Notes under the pieces: generated by a model
The model's database searches: none
The model's input: only the letters and a program-made list of their open reading frames with translations
What the model was told of the DNA's origin: nothing
Shown: piece by piece, positions 1 through 9,294 of the stretch
Layout: every line of letters starts with the position of its first letter
Position numbering within the stretch: the stretch's first letter is position 1
Translations under genes and position numbers: made by a program
Assembly (NCBI GenBank): GCA_030751095.1
Contig: JASMGX010000010.1
Span: 1 to 37,727 of the forward strand
From: Pirellulales bacterium
GTDB taxonomy: Bacteria > Planctomycetota > Planctomycetia > Pirellulales > UBA7805
DNA length: 37,727 nt
Reading direction: 5' to 3'

Positions 1-366
1 CGTGAGCGATACCCTGACGTTTGGCGAACATTTCAGAAACTGGACCTTACGAAAGACACGTTGCCCAAAGTGGATGTGGTGCTCTGCCGGGACTGCTTGG
101 TCCATTTGTCTTTACGGAATATTCAAAAGGCATTGTTTCAAATTGTGGCTAGCGGATCGCAATACCTGATCGCAACAAATCATCAAGACACCGTAGAGAA
201 TATTGATATTTTGACCGGGTACTGGCGGCCGCTGAATCTCACAAACCCTCCTTTCAACCTGCCGCAACCGTTCGAGTCGATTGTAGAAAGAAGCACAGAG
301 AACCCCGATAAGGTCCTTGCAGTCTGGAAGGTAGCGGACATTGCCGAGAGGCTCGGCAGAGACTAA
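1..366 (+). CDS. Class I SAM-dependent methyltransferase, C-terminal part (5' truncated by window edge)
   Basis: Frame 1 is open from base 1 to the stop at 364-366. The translation RERYPDVWRTFQKLDLTKDTLPKVDVVLCRDCLVHLSLRNIQKALFQIVASGSQYLIATNH reads like the post-motif II/III part of a class I methyltransferase. Confidence 0.6.
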   Translation, partial: RERYPDVWRTFQKLDLTKDTLPKVDVVLCRDCLVHLSLRNIQKALFQIVASGSQYLIATNHQDTVENIDILTGYWRPLNLTNPPFNLPQPFESIVERSTENPDKVLAVWKVADIAERLGRD

Positions 367-420
367 GTAACCTTCCCAAACATTGTTCGACCAATATTTT
401 TTGTAATCATGGTGATCTAA

Positions 421-1686
421 GTGACTCTGAATCAACTCCTTACAACGGCGCCACAATCGCACAGCCAACTGGCGGCTGCAACCGCGGTATCGAGCGAATC
501 GGTTGCCAAACCATGCCGAGTACTTCACATCATTGATTCCTTAGGCGTGGGCGGTGCCGAAACGTGGATCATGTCGCTGCTACGATATTTTGCAAAGCAT
601 CGGATACACGACGGCCAGTCTTTTGAATTTGACCTCTGCCTGACAAGTGGCAAAGAAGCGGTCTTCGACGACGAGGCAAGAGCACTTGGGGCAACGCTTC
701 ATTACCTCCCCTACAGTCGTCGCAACCTTTGGTCCTTTACAACCAAGTTTCGCAAATTGCTGCGCAATCGCTGCTACAGCGCAATCCACGACCATCAGGA
801 ATTTTCTGGGGGATTTCATCTTGCCTGCGGTCTCGGCGCGTTGCCGCCCGTGAGGGTCATTCATGTACATAACCCGCTGTTGCACTATGAAAATTATGGA
901 ACCACATTTTCCAGGCGATGCTCCATCAAGATGGGACGTGCCGGGGTTGCGCTGTTTTCTACGGCAATAGCAGGTACCTCCTGCCAACTCCTGCGGGAAT
1001 ATGGGTATGACCGCCAGCCATTTGTGTCGCGCAATCGAGGGGCCGCCCATTGCGGCTTCGATGTCAACGAATTCATGGGGGACTATGAGGAGAGCCATAG
1101 ATCGGTCTGTCGTGAATTTGGCTGGCCCAGTTCGGTCCGGATCGTTTTGTTTGTAGGCAGGCTCGATTCCAATCGGAACGAACAAAAAAATCAAAAGAAT
1201 CCGGCTTTCGCTTTTAAGATTGCTCAGAAAATCGCCCAACGTAATCGGGATACCGTATTTTTGTTTGCGGGGGCCGGCGACGAAGCTCGCAGCCGATTCG
1301 AAACAGAAGTTCGAGAGGCGTCCCTTGAGGATCAAATCCGCTTCGTCAAACCACGAAACGATATTCATCGACTCATGATCGGTTCGGACCAACTGCTCTT
1401 CCCTTCGCACGCCGAAGGACTCGGTATGGTCGTGGTGGAAGCCCAGGCGGCCGGCTTACCGGTGTTGGCTTCAGATACAACCCCGAGAGAAGCCGTTGTG
1501 TTGCCCGAACTGGTTGAACATCTTCCGCTGGAATTCGGCGTGAGTCGCTGGGCGGAGGTGCTTGAGGAACGGCTGCGGGCGCCGCGACCATCGATTGAGA
1601 CCTGCAACCGCGCGGTCCATCGATCTGCATTCTCGATTGAATCTTCCGCCAAACGCCTGATCCATCTCTACTTAGAAAACAAGTAA
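421..1686 (+). CDS. Glycosyltransferase, GT4-like (GT-B fold)
   Basis: N-terminal RVLHIIDSLGVGGAETWIMSLL and C-terminal LFPSHAEGLGMVVVEAQAAGLPVLASDTTPREAVV, a GT4-type donor-site motif. Confidence 0.9.
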   Translation: MTLNQLLTTAPQSHSQLAAATAVSSESVAKPCRVLHIIDSLGVGGAETWIMSLLRYFAKHRIHDGQSFEFDLCLTSGKEAVFDDEARALGATLHYLPYSRRNLWSFTTKFRKLLRNRCYSAIHDHQEFSGGFHLACGLGALPPVRVIHVHNPLLHYENYGTTFSRRCSIKMGRAGVALFSTAIAGTSCQLLREYGYDRQPFVSRNRGAAHCGFDVNEFMGDYEESHRSVCREFGWPSSVRIVLFVGRLDSNRNEQKNQKNPAFAFKIAQKIAQRNRDTVFLFAGAGDEARSRFETEVREASLEDQIRFVKPRNDIHRLMIGSDQLLFPSHAEGLGMVVVEAQAAGLPVLASDTTPREAVVLPELVEHLPLEFGVSRWAEVLEERLRAPRPSIETCNRAVHRSAFSIESSAKRLIHLYLENK

Positions 1687-1740
1687 CTTTTGTAATCGCC
1701 TCTGTTCCCCGTTCACTCTTAAATCACGGTACTCCTGAAG

Positions 1741-2877
1741 ATGCACTCCACTGACCCCAACAAGCCGGCATCACCGCGAGCGCGACTCTTGGTTCTCGAA
1801 GCCGCTGGAAATCTTTGGGGATCGGAGCGTGCCCTGGCCGACCTGCTAGGCGCCATGGACGACACACAATGGAAGGTCGGGATCTGTTGCCCCCCCGCAA
1901 TGCCCTTTGAGAGCCTGCTGGATGAAAGTCGCATCCAGATCTTTCCGACATTTGTTGGAAACCTGCACCTGAAAAACAAGCTCAGCCGCATCTGGGCTCT
2001 CATCGGACTCATCCGCGCAATCCGGCGTTTTTCTCCGCACCTTATCTATGTCAATCAGGCCGGTACGACCAAAATTGCATTGGCGGCAGCTCGGCCGTTC
2101 GGATTGCCCGTCGTCACGCACACGCGGCTCAAGGAAGATGTGGAGTATGTCGAGACACTGCTGCACCGGGATCCTCTGAAACGAGTGATCTGCATCAGCA
2201 AATTTATCCGAGATGCCTTTTCAGACCGGATCGATCCCGATCGCACACTAACGCTCTACGATGGCTACCGGCCGGCATGCGATTGGCACGCTCCGCAACC
2301 AGTGCCGCCTCGTTCGCGTTTTGTCTGTCCGAGCCGACTTGGCTACACCAAAGGGCAGGATGTGCTGGTGAAGGCATTTTTACAGTTTTCAAAAGCGACC
2401 GCTGAAGGACATTTGACGCTCGTCGGCGGAACAGGGCCTCAAGACGACTTTGAAGTGGAACTGCAACGAGAGGTGGCACAAGATGAACACCGGGACCAAA
2501 TTCGGTTTCTCGGTTTTGTCGACAACATCTGGCCCATTCTGGGTGAAGCCGATTTTTTGGTCTGTCCCTCGCGGTACGAACCGCTGGGACGTGTCATTTT
2601 TGAGGCCTGGGATGCCGGCCTGGTTCCTCTGGCATGGAAAGGTTCGGGGGGACCAGCCGAAACCATTTCGGCAAGTCGCGGGGGATTACTCTACGACCAC
2701 CAAAACCCCGAATGTCTTGCAGAGACTCTGCGGTTTGCCAATTCGATGAGCAGCGAAGAACGAGCCGGGTATGTGCAGCGAGGAAGAGCCTGGCTTATCA
2801 GCAATTGCAAACCACAAATCTACGCACAACACATGTCACATTGTTTTCATCAAGCGATCGACGGGCGGGCCGCATGA
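1741..2877 (+). CDS. Glycosyltransferase, GT4-like
   Basis: FVCPSRLGYTKGQDVLVKAF ... FLVCPSRYEPLGRVIFEAWDAGLVPLAWKGSGGPAETI. Confidence 0.88.
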   Translation: MHSTDPNKPASPRARLLVLEAAGNLWGSERALADLLGAMDDTQWKVGICCPPAMPFESLLDESRIQIFPTFVGNLHLKNKLSRIWALIGLIRAIRRFSPHLIYVNQAGTTKIALAAARPFGLPVVTHTRLKEDVEYVETLLHRDPLKRVICISKFIRDAFSDRIDPDRTLTLYDGYRPACDWHAPQPVPPRSRFVCPSRLGYTKGQDVLVKAFLQFSKATAEGHLTLVGGTGPQDDFEVELQREVAQDEHRDQIRFLGFVDNIWPILGEADFLVCPSRYEPLGRVIFEAWDAGLVPLAWKGSGGPAETISASRGGLLYDHQNPECLAETLRFANSMSSEERAGYVQRGRAWLISNCKPQIYAQHMSHCFHQAIDGRAA

Positions 2878-3962
2878 AGATTCTCTACATCGGACAGTTG
2901 GCAGATGGGCAGACCTGCCGCATGCGGATGGAAGCCTTGCTCGAACAGGGGCATGAGGTGTGCTCGCTCGATACGCAGAAAGCCTGGGACGAATCATCAT
3001 GGTTATCGCGACACCTGCAAAAACGTCTCTTTGCAGGCCCGGTCATTAACAGGCTCAACGAAACGCTCCTGCAAAGGGGACACGAATTTCGACCGGACTT
3101 GCTATGGTGCGACAAGCAGGAGTATCTCAAACCTGAAACGCTCAACACATTTCGTCGGCTTGGCATCACGACCGTCCATTTCACACCGGACCCTTACTTC
3201 ACGCTGACCTGGAAACGAACTCGGCTCATGGACGCGTGCATGCCGCTGTTCGATTGTGCCATTACATCCAAGCAGTATGAGCTTGACCAATACAGACAAG
3301 TCTGCCGCAAAGTGATCTACATGCCTCTGGGATACTGTGAAAAAGTCCACCGACCGTCCCTCCCGGGCAATAGTGATCAACAGCACGAATTTTCGAGTGA
3401 TGTTGCCTTTTTAGGTGGGTGGGAACCCCGCCGCGAAGCGCTGCTCAATGAGGTGACATCGCTGGACTGCGTTCTCAAAGTATGGGGATACACCTGGGAC
3501 CACCTCATTGATGGCCGTTGGACACCTCGGCGGGCCTATCGGCTTAAAACGACAGCCGGCAAGGCAAGATTTCGTATCCGTCGCAATGCCGCATTGGCGC
3601 CAACTCTGCAGGGCGGGGAAATTTACGGCGAACAATATGCCTGGGCTCTTTCCGGTGCGCGCATCAATTTAGGTTTTTTGAGACACGTCTGTCCCGACCA
3701 GCATACGACGCGATCCTTTGAAATACCGGCTTGCGGGAGCATGCTTCTGGCGGATCGCACTGCGGAGCATTGCGAGTTTTTCGAAGAAGGTAAAGAGGCA
3801 GAATTCTTCTCCGATGTCGCTGAACTTCGGGAAAAACTCCGCTATTACCTTGAGCATGAAGATCAGCGCAAGGCGATCGCCACCGCTGGCCGCCGGCGCT
3901 GTGAGGATTCCGGCTATTCGTATCAGGTGCGGATGCAGCACCTCTTAAGACAACTTTTCTAG
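2874..3962 (+). CDS. CgeB-like glycosyltransferase
   Basis: ATG at 2874 gives MKILYIGQLADGQTCRMRMEALLEQGHEV. C-terminal GARINLGFLRHVCPDQHTTRSFEIPACGSMLLADRTAEHCEFFEEGKEAEFF resembles the CgeB / glycosyl transferase 1_2 region. The ORF-track start at 2634 overlaps the preceding gene and is unlikely. Confidence 0.8.
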   Translation: MKILYIGQLADGQTCRMRMEALLEQGHEVCSLDTQKAWDESSWLSRHLQKRLFAGPVINRLNETLLQRGHEFRPDLLWCDKQEYLKPETLNTFRRLGITTVHFTPDPYFTLTWKRTRLMDACMPLFDCAITSKQYELDQYRQVCRKVIYMPLGYCEKVHRPSLPGNSDQQHEFSSDVAFLGGWEPRREALLNEVTSLDCVLKVWGYTWDHLIDGRWTPRRAYRLKTTAGKARFRIRRNAALAPTLQGGEIYGEQYAWALSGARINLGFLRHVCPDQHTTRSFEIPACGSMLLADRTAEHCEFFEEGKEAEFFSDVAELREKLRYYLEHEDQRKAIATAGRRRCEDSGYSYQVRMQHLLRQLF

Positions 3963-3986
3963 TTCCACAGTCACTTGGACTCAACC

Positions 3987-4748
3987 ATGATCGTGCAATC
4001 GAAACAGGTTTTGCGGCGGCTCATTTCCAGCATCGGTTACGATGTCCGCTGCATCAAACACGAGCCTTCGCCGATGCTCCTGGCCGATAATCAGATTCCA
4101 TTCGGATTCCGACACTTGCTGGCAGACTACTTGCATCGCAAGGGCTCAGATGATTTCTTTTTTATTCAAGTCGGTGCGTTTGACGGCATCCAATGCGATC
4201 CGCTGTATGACTATGTTCAGCGCCACAAATGGTCTGGCGTCTTGCTCGAACCCCAGCGCAAAGCATTTGAACAACTCACTGAGAATTATAAGAGTCAGCC
4301 GCAACTTCGCTTGATGAATGCCGCTATCGCTGAGAAACCCGGTTCTTGCACGCTCTACACACTAGCCGGAGAGGGCCTGCCACCCTGGTGTGAAGGCATG
4401 GCCAGTTTTGACCGTGACGTGCTTCTAAAACACCAATATCTTATTTCGGATCTTCCTTCTCGCATTCGTGAGGAACAGGTCGAATGTGTCACTTTCGAGA
4501 GTATGCTACCGAGCGATTCTTCCCAGGAGGTGGACCTGCTCCAAGTTGATACAGAAGGCCATGATGCACAAATCATCGCGATGTTCCCCCTCGAGCGAGT
4601 AAAGCCATCGATCATTCACTTTGAATCCAAACATATCCCCAAGGCGGAACTCGAAACGTGTCTTACAAGGCTGGCAGACCACCGATACGTGTTTGCCCGT
4701 GACGGTGGCGAGGATATGATCGCCTGTCTTGCGAGTATTTTGAAATGA
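3987..4748 (+). CDS. FkbM family methyltransferase
   Basis: FFFIQVGAFDGIQCDPLYDYV (motif I), GVLLEPQRKAFEQL, VDLLQVDTEGHDAQII. The ORF track starts at TTG 3975; ATG 3987 is an alternative. Confidence 0.82.
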   Translation: MIVQSKQVLRRLISSIGYDVRCIKHEPSPMLLADNQIPFGFRHLLADYLHRKGSDDFFFIQVGAFDGIQCDPLYDYVQRHKWSGVLLEPQRKAFEQLTENYKSQPQLRLMNAAIAEKPGSCTLYTLAGEGLPPWCEGMASFDRDVLLKHQYLISDLPSRIREEQVECVTFESMLPSDSSQEVDLLQVDTEGHDAQIIAMFPLERVKPSIIHFESKHIPKAELETCLTRLADHRYVFARDGGEDMIACLASILK

Positions 4749-5638
4749 CGATCCAACGCATCTACATCCCGACACACAAGGGCGATTTGCGCCTGACGGC
4801 GATCTGCGCAGCCAGTATCCGATACTGGTATCCCGAGATTCCTATCCTCCTGATCAAGGACTATTCGCACGGTTCCTTCGATACCAGCGAAATCGAACGC
4901 CTCTGTAACGCCAGCATCTTCCAGACCACAAAACGAGAATTCGGATGGGGATTTGCCAAGCTCGAACCATTATTTGAATCGGCAGGTGGGCGATTTCTCG
5001 TCGTCGATTCCGATACCGTCTTTACCGGACCGGTACTCGACACATTAAATCAGTGCGACACGGATTTCGTTGTCGACGACGAAACCCAACCGGCTCACGA
5101 AATCAAACGGCTCTATTTTGATCTGGACTATCTTCAAAAGATCGATCCCGACTTCAAGTTCTCAGGCAAGACTTTTAATTCGGGGCAATGGGTAGGCACG
5201 CCCGGATTAGTTTTACGTGAAGATTTTTGCCAGGTGCTCCACTGGGGAAATCCGCCTGAACTGAAGGATCCGTCATTCTTCATGCCGGGTGATCAAGGCA
5301 TCCTCAACTATGTTCTGAGTAAACTTGCACAACAAGGCACTCTCTCACTCGGCCGCATCCCACTAATGCTCTGGGCGGTTCGTGATATCGAACAACTGGA
5401 TCTAGAGCAACTCAAAGACAACAGTCCCTACCGGAAAATCATTCATTGGGCGGGTGTCAACAAGCAACGTCTCGGTGCGATGCCACGAGCAGACATTTTG
5501 CGTTTTTTTGAACAGTGCTATTTTTCATCGATGCCACTAGGCCCGTTGAAAAGACGACTACGTTCGTCAAAGAACTACGTCATTGGACAAACCCAGCGGG
5601 CAGTTCACAAAGCCGCGCGTCTTGCACGGGTCGCTTAG
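4745..5638 (+). CDS. Putative glycosyltransferase (GT-A-like)
   Basis: IYIPTHKGDLRLTAICAASIRYWYPEIPILLIKDYS and a DxD-like motif in FLVVDSDTVFTGPVLDTL. It is coupled to the previous gene by an ATGA overlap. Confidence 0.6.
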   Translation: MTIQRIYIPTHKGDLRLTAICAASIRYWYPEIPILLIKDYSHGSFDTSEIERLCNASIFQTTKREFGWGFAKLEPLFESAGGRFLVVDSDTVFTGPVLDTLNQCDTDFVVDDETQPAHEIKRLYFDLDYLQKIDPDFKFSGKTFNSGQWVGTPGLVLREDFCQVLHWGNPPELKDPSFFMPGDQGILNYVLSKLAQQGTLSLGRIPLMLWAVRDIEQLDLEQLKDNSPYRKIIHWAGVNKQRLGAMPRADILRFFEQCYFSSMPLGPLKRRLRSSKNYVIGQTQRAVHKAARLARVA

Positions 5639-5657
5639 CTTGAAGGGACCGAGAACC

Positions 5658-6560
5658 ATGGATATTACGAAACCAATCGCCCGCGGGCTTTTTGAATTGT
5701 CCTGTTTGGTGGGTCGGCCTATTGGTGGTCTCCGCCCACACCGGTTTGTACACTTGCTCGCCCAGCACGGTTTTGGAGATACTGCTCCTTCGCCCGAACA
5801 GTTTCGTTGGGTTCGAGATAACTTTGGCTCCGAGTTTCTCGTACATCCCTATTACCTGATCGATCGCTATATTCTCGCGTTTGGTTCCTACGAGTCGGCA
5901 CTGCACCGATACATCGGGGCGAATGTTTGCCGTGGGGCAACGTGTCTGGATGTCGGCGCAAACACGGGCGCTATCAGCCTGCATCTCGGGCGGAAAGTAG
6001 GCCCTGAGGGAAAAGTCCACTGTTTCGAACCGGTACCGCACATCCTGGAACGATTGCGACGGAACATCGAAAAGAATTTTTTAGCCGACGTGATTCAGGC
6101 CCATGGTGTCGCCTTGAGCGATCGGGCTGGCAAACAAGAAATGGCACTGGCCACAAAATCGCACACCAATCAGGGCATGTCCTCGCTCGTAGAATTCGGT
6201 CATGGCGACTTGACGGAAAGGGCAACGATTACCACGACCACCCTCGACTCTTTCGTAGCAGAACATGAAATTACCTCTGTCGACTTTATCAAAATTGATA
6301 TCCAGGGTGCGGAACCCTTTTTCCTAAAAGGGGCTCACAATACGCTGCAATCGTTTGGTCCACAACTCATTATGGAAATGGCGCCCGGCAGTCTTGCGGA
6401 TGCCGGTTACACGAACCGCGACTTAGTTGAGATGCTCCATTCTCTCAATTACGAGATTTTTGAACTGAGCGACAGTGGCAAGCGTGGTGCAGTCGTTGAC
6501 AGCCAACGCTGTGACGACTCGACCTTTTCGGCAAACGTCCTTTGCCAGAGGAAAGATTGA
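5658..6560 (+). CDS. FkbM family methyltransferase
   Basis: ATCLDVGANTGAISLHLGRKVGPEGKVHCFEPVPHILERLRRNI, VDFIKIDIQGAEPFFLKGA. ATG at 5658 is preferred over the track start 5583, which overlaps the previous CDS. Confidence 0.9.
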   Translation: MDITKPIARGLFELSCLVGRPIGGLRPHRFVHLLAQHGFGDTAPSPEQFRWVRDNFGSEFLVHPYYLIDRYILAFGSYESALHRYIGANVCRGATCLDVGANTGAISLHLGRKVGPEGKVHCFEPVPHILERLRRNIEKNFLADVIQAHGVALSDRAGKQEMALATKSHTNQGMSSLVEFGHGDLTERATITTTTLDSFVAEHEITSVDFIKIDIQGAEPFFLKGAHNTLQSFGPQLIMEMAPGSLADAGYTNRDLVEMLHSLNYEIFELSDSGKRGAVVDSQRCDDSTFSANVLCQRKD

Positions 6561-8098
6561 ACTCTTTGACGACGCTTGCACACAATAGGACCGCTGGCCT
6601 CTTGTCGGGACAACAATGGCTCGCCATCGTCGGCAGCAGCCTATTTGTTGTGTTTCTAACCTTCCCCGTCTACTCCGAGATATCTCCGTGGATCGGGCTC
6701 GGAATCTTTACGGGGGTGGCAACCATCATTCATTACGCATTGGTATCAGAATATATCCTCCCAATACCGCACGTTGCCATATTATTTGCCGTTCTCGGAT
6801 ATGTGATTGGCCCCTGGATTAATGTCCACTTCCCGCCCCCGCCGAGTGAGTCTGCTCCACCCCACTGGGCAGGCAGGCTCTATGGCGTACCCAATGATTA
6901 TTTTTCCTATGCAGGGCCGGTTGTTTTTGCAGTCGCCATCGGCTGGCTAAGTACCATTTCATTCATGCCGCGGCTTTGCGCACAGTACTCCAGAAAACTT
7001 CGCTATGGAGATACCCGACTCTTTTCGGCATTGGACTACTTACTGTTCGGTGGCATGGCATGCACCCTCTGTTTGTCGTACGGCCAAGAACTAATCCCAG
7101 GCTCATTAACTTTTCTTTTTATCCTATTCTCCAATCTTCGGTTTTTAGGGGCCATGGGGTGGATGCTTAGCGGACACCGTGGATGGATCTGGCGAACATG
7201 TCTTGTACTGGGTGTCGAAATATTAGCATCTACCTCCTCAGCATTTTTTTTGGACCTGATCCTCTGGGGCACAAGTTTTGCGGCGATTTTATTTTATCGC
7301 TATCGAGTCCCTAAATGGGCTTTGGTGATTGGCGTGTTGATGGCAGCACTTCTGATTCCCGGTCTCCAACATGCCAAATGGAAGCTCCGAGATATACAAC
7401 CGAACGAATCGGTCGAAGTCTTTGGGGAAAACATTCCTGCCACCCGGGGAAATCGTCCGTTGATTTGGATCGGTGCGCTCTATGAAGGAGTTGTGCCAGG
7501 ACTTACCTTGAGTTATTCGGACGAGTTTATTGGCGAAAATATCTTGCGCTACAATCAAGGATGGATCATCGATCGCGTGATGCGCCACATGCCGTCCCAG
7601 CGAGAGCATGCTGGAGGCGAAACGGTATGGAAAGCTGCCATTGCTGCGATCTTTCCAAGGTTCATGCTCCCCGATAAGGCGAACGCAGGAGGTCGGGAAA
7701 ACTTCACCACGTATACAGGCTTACAACTCAATGCGCGGACGAGCATGAATCTCGGCTATGCAGGCGAGATGTATGCCAATTTCGGTTTCTATGGTGGTAT
7801 TTTCGGTTGTTTCGCGTATGCCGCAGCGTTTGGATTATTGTTTCGCTGGATGAGCCTCAAGAGTCACGCACAGCTCATTATCCTTGCGTTTATTCCCTAC
7901 GTACTCCACTGGTCCGCTTTGATGGAAGTGGGATTGCTTGAAACGTTCGGATACACCTTCAAAGCAGCCATGGTTATGTTGGCAGTGCAATACGCATTCC
8001 CGCCTTTGAGATTCAAAAGCCCAAAACGTTTAAAAGAAATGAAGCCACGGTCACGACACTCTGAGACTGCAGGTCGAAAGATTCTAGCAAAATCCTGA
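6542..8098 (+). CDS. Wzy-like oligosaccharide repeat-unit / O-antigen polymerase
   Basis: 518 aa polytopic membrane protein with a large central loop (NQGWIIDRVMRHMPSQREHAGGETVWKAAIAAIFPRFMLPDKANAGG) and MNLGYAGEMYANFGFYGGIFG. The start may be TTG 6542 or TTG 6557. Confidence 0.7.
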   Translation: MPEERLNSLTTLAHNRTAGLLSGQQWLAIVGSSLFVVFLTFPVYSEISPWIGLGIFTGVATIIHYALVSEYILPIPHVAILFAVLGYVIGPWINVHFPPPPSESAPPHWAGRLYGVPNDYFSYAGPVVFAVAIGWLSTISFMPRLCAQYSRKLRYGDTRLFSALDYLLFGGMACTLCLSYGQELIPGSLTFLFILFSNLRFLGAMGWMLSGHRGWIWRTCLVLGVEILASTSSAFFLDLILWGTSFAAILFYRYRVPKWALVIGVLMAALLIPGLQHAKWKLRDIQPNESVEVFGENIPATRGNRPLIWIGALYEGVVPGLTLSYSDEFIGENILRYNQGWIIDRVMRHMPSQREHAGGETVWKAAIAAIFPRFMLPDKANAGGRENFTTYTGLQLNARTSMNLGYAGEMYANFGFYGGIFGCFAYAAAFGLLFRWMSLKSHAQLIILAFIPYVLHWSALMEVGLLETFGYTFKAAMVMLAVQYAFPPLRFKSPKRLKEMKPRSRHSETAGRKILAKS

Positions 8099-9294
8099 TG
8101 CGCGTTCTGCACATTACACCCTACTTTGCTCCCGCTTATTGCTATGGTGGTCCACCGAGAAGTATTTTGAGCCTCTGTCACGGTTTGCAGCAGATCGGAG
8201 TAGAATCCGCCGTACTGAGTACCTCAGCGAATGGAGATCGGGAACTATCCGCTCAAATCACTCGCGAGCAGCAATTTGAGGGAATACATGTTCGCTACAC
8301 ACCGCGAACATTTCCCAAGCGTTTCTTCGCTGTTTCCAATCTGGCAGCCAGCTTTAAGAAACAAAAGATCGGTTGCGATCTGGTGCATATCCATGGCTGC
8401 TGGAACTACTTGAATTGGTGGTGCATGCGAGAATGTCGACGCGAGCGTATTCCGTATCTGATCTCACCGCGAGGCATGCTGGATACTGCATCGCTAAGGC
8501 GTTCGCGTATAAAAAAGCAACTCGCCTATCTGGTCGGAGAAAAGAAAAACCTGTCAGGCGCGAGGGCATTCTGCGTATCGACTGCCGAGGAACAATCCCG
8601 ATTGGAGTTGCTCGGCATCAAGCAGCCAATCACGGTGATTGCCAATCCCCTCGATATTAGCGCATTTTCCCAGTTGCCCAACAGAGACGCGGAACGAAAC
8701 CGACTCGGTATTTCTGCCGATGAGACCGTTGTGTTGTACGTTGGCCGTTTGCACCCGCAAAAAGGGGTTGAACTTTTAGGCGAGGCAATGCGCGACATTC
8801 GTCGTCGCGGCATACGATCTCGACTACTGATCGCAGGTGCCGGTAACGCAAATTACGTTGACTCGCTACAAGAGAGGTTCCACAAACTTGTGAACGATGG
8901 AACCGTGATTTTTGCCGGGCAACTCAACGGGAATCAACGACTGGCGGCCTTTGCAGCAGCCGATGTATTCGCGATTGCATCTGAATGTGAGAGCTTTGGA
9001 ATGTCGATTGCCGAAGCAATGGCGGCGGGACTCCCGGTAGTCGTCAGTGAAGAGTGTCCCTGGCCCGACATTGAAACACGCAATGCAGGGTTCCGCGTCA
9101 AACGCTCTGCCAGCGCCTTTGCCGATGCTATTTCTCGCCTTTGTCCGGACCGCAAGTTGCGCATGGCAATGGGAACAAATGGTCAGAGTCTCGTTACAAA
9201 GCTAAGCCCCCGATCTGTTGCGAGTTCCATGTGTGATCTTTACGAACAGTGCCTCGATTCGACATCGAATGCGTCTATTGCGAGAGCAGCGTGA
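8098..9294 (+). CDS. Glycosyltransferase, GT4-like
   Basis: MRVLHITPYFAPAYCYGGPPRSILSLCHGL; VVLYVGRLHPQKGVELLGEAM; FAIASECESFGMSIAEAMAAGLPVVVS. Confidence 0.93.
   Translation: MRVLHITPYFAPAYCYGGPPRSILSLCHGLQQIGVESAVLSTSANGDRELSAQITREQQFEGIHVRYTPRTFPKRFFAVSNLAASFKKQKIGCDLVHIHGCWNYLNWWCMRECRRERIPYLISPRGMLDTASLRRSRIKKQLAYLVGEKKNLSGARAFCVSTAEEQSRLELLGIKQPITVIANPLDISAFSQLPNRDAERNRLGISADETVVLYVGRLHPQKGVELLGEAMRDIRRRGIRSRLLIAGAGNANYVDSLQERFHKLVNDGTVIFAGQLNGNQRLAAFAAADVFAIASECESFGMSIAEAMAAGLPVVVSEECPWPDIETRNAGFRVKRSASAFADAISRLCPDRKLRMAMGTNGQSLVTKLSPRSVASSMCDLYEQCLDSTSNASIARAA

Noticed and set aside
580-1410. 276-aa minus-strand ORF
   Set aside because: Antisense shadow of a clear GT4 gene; no recognisable domain or protein-like composition.
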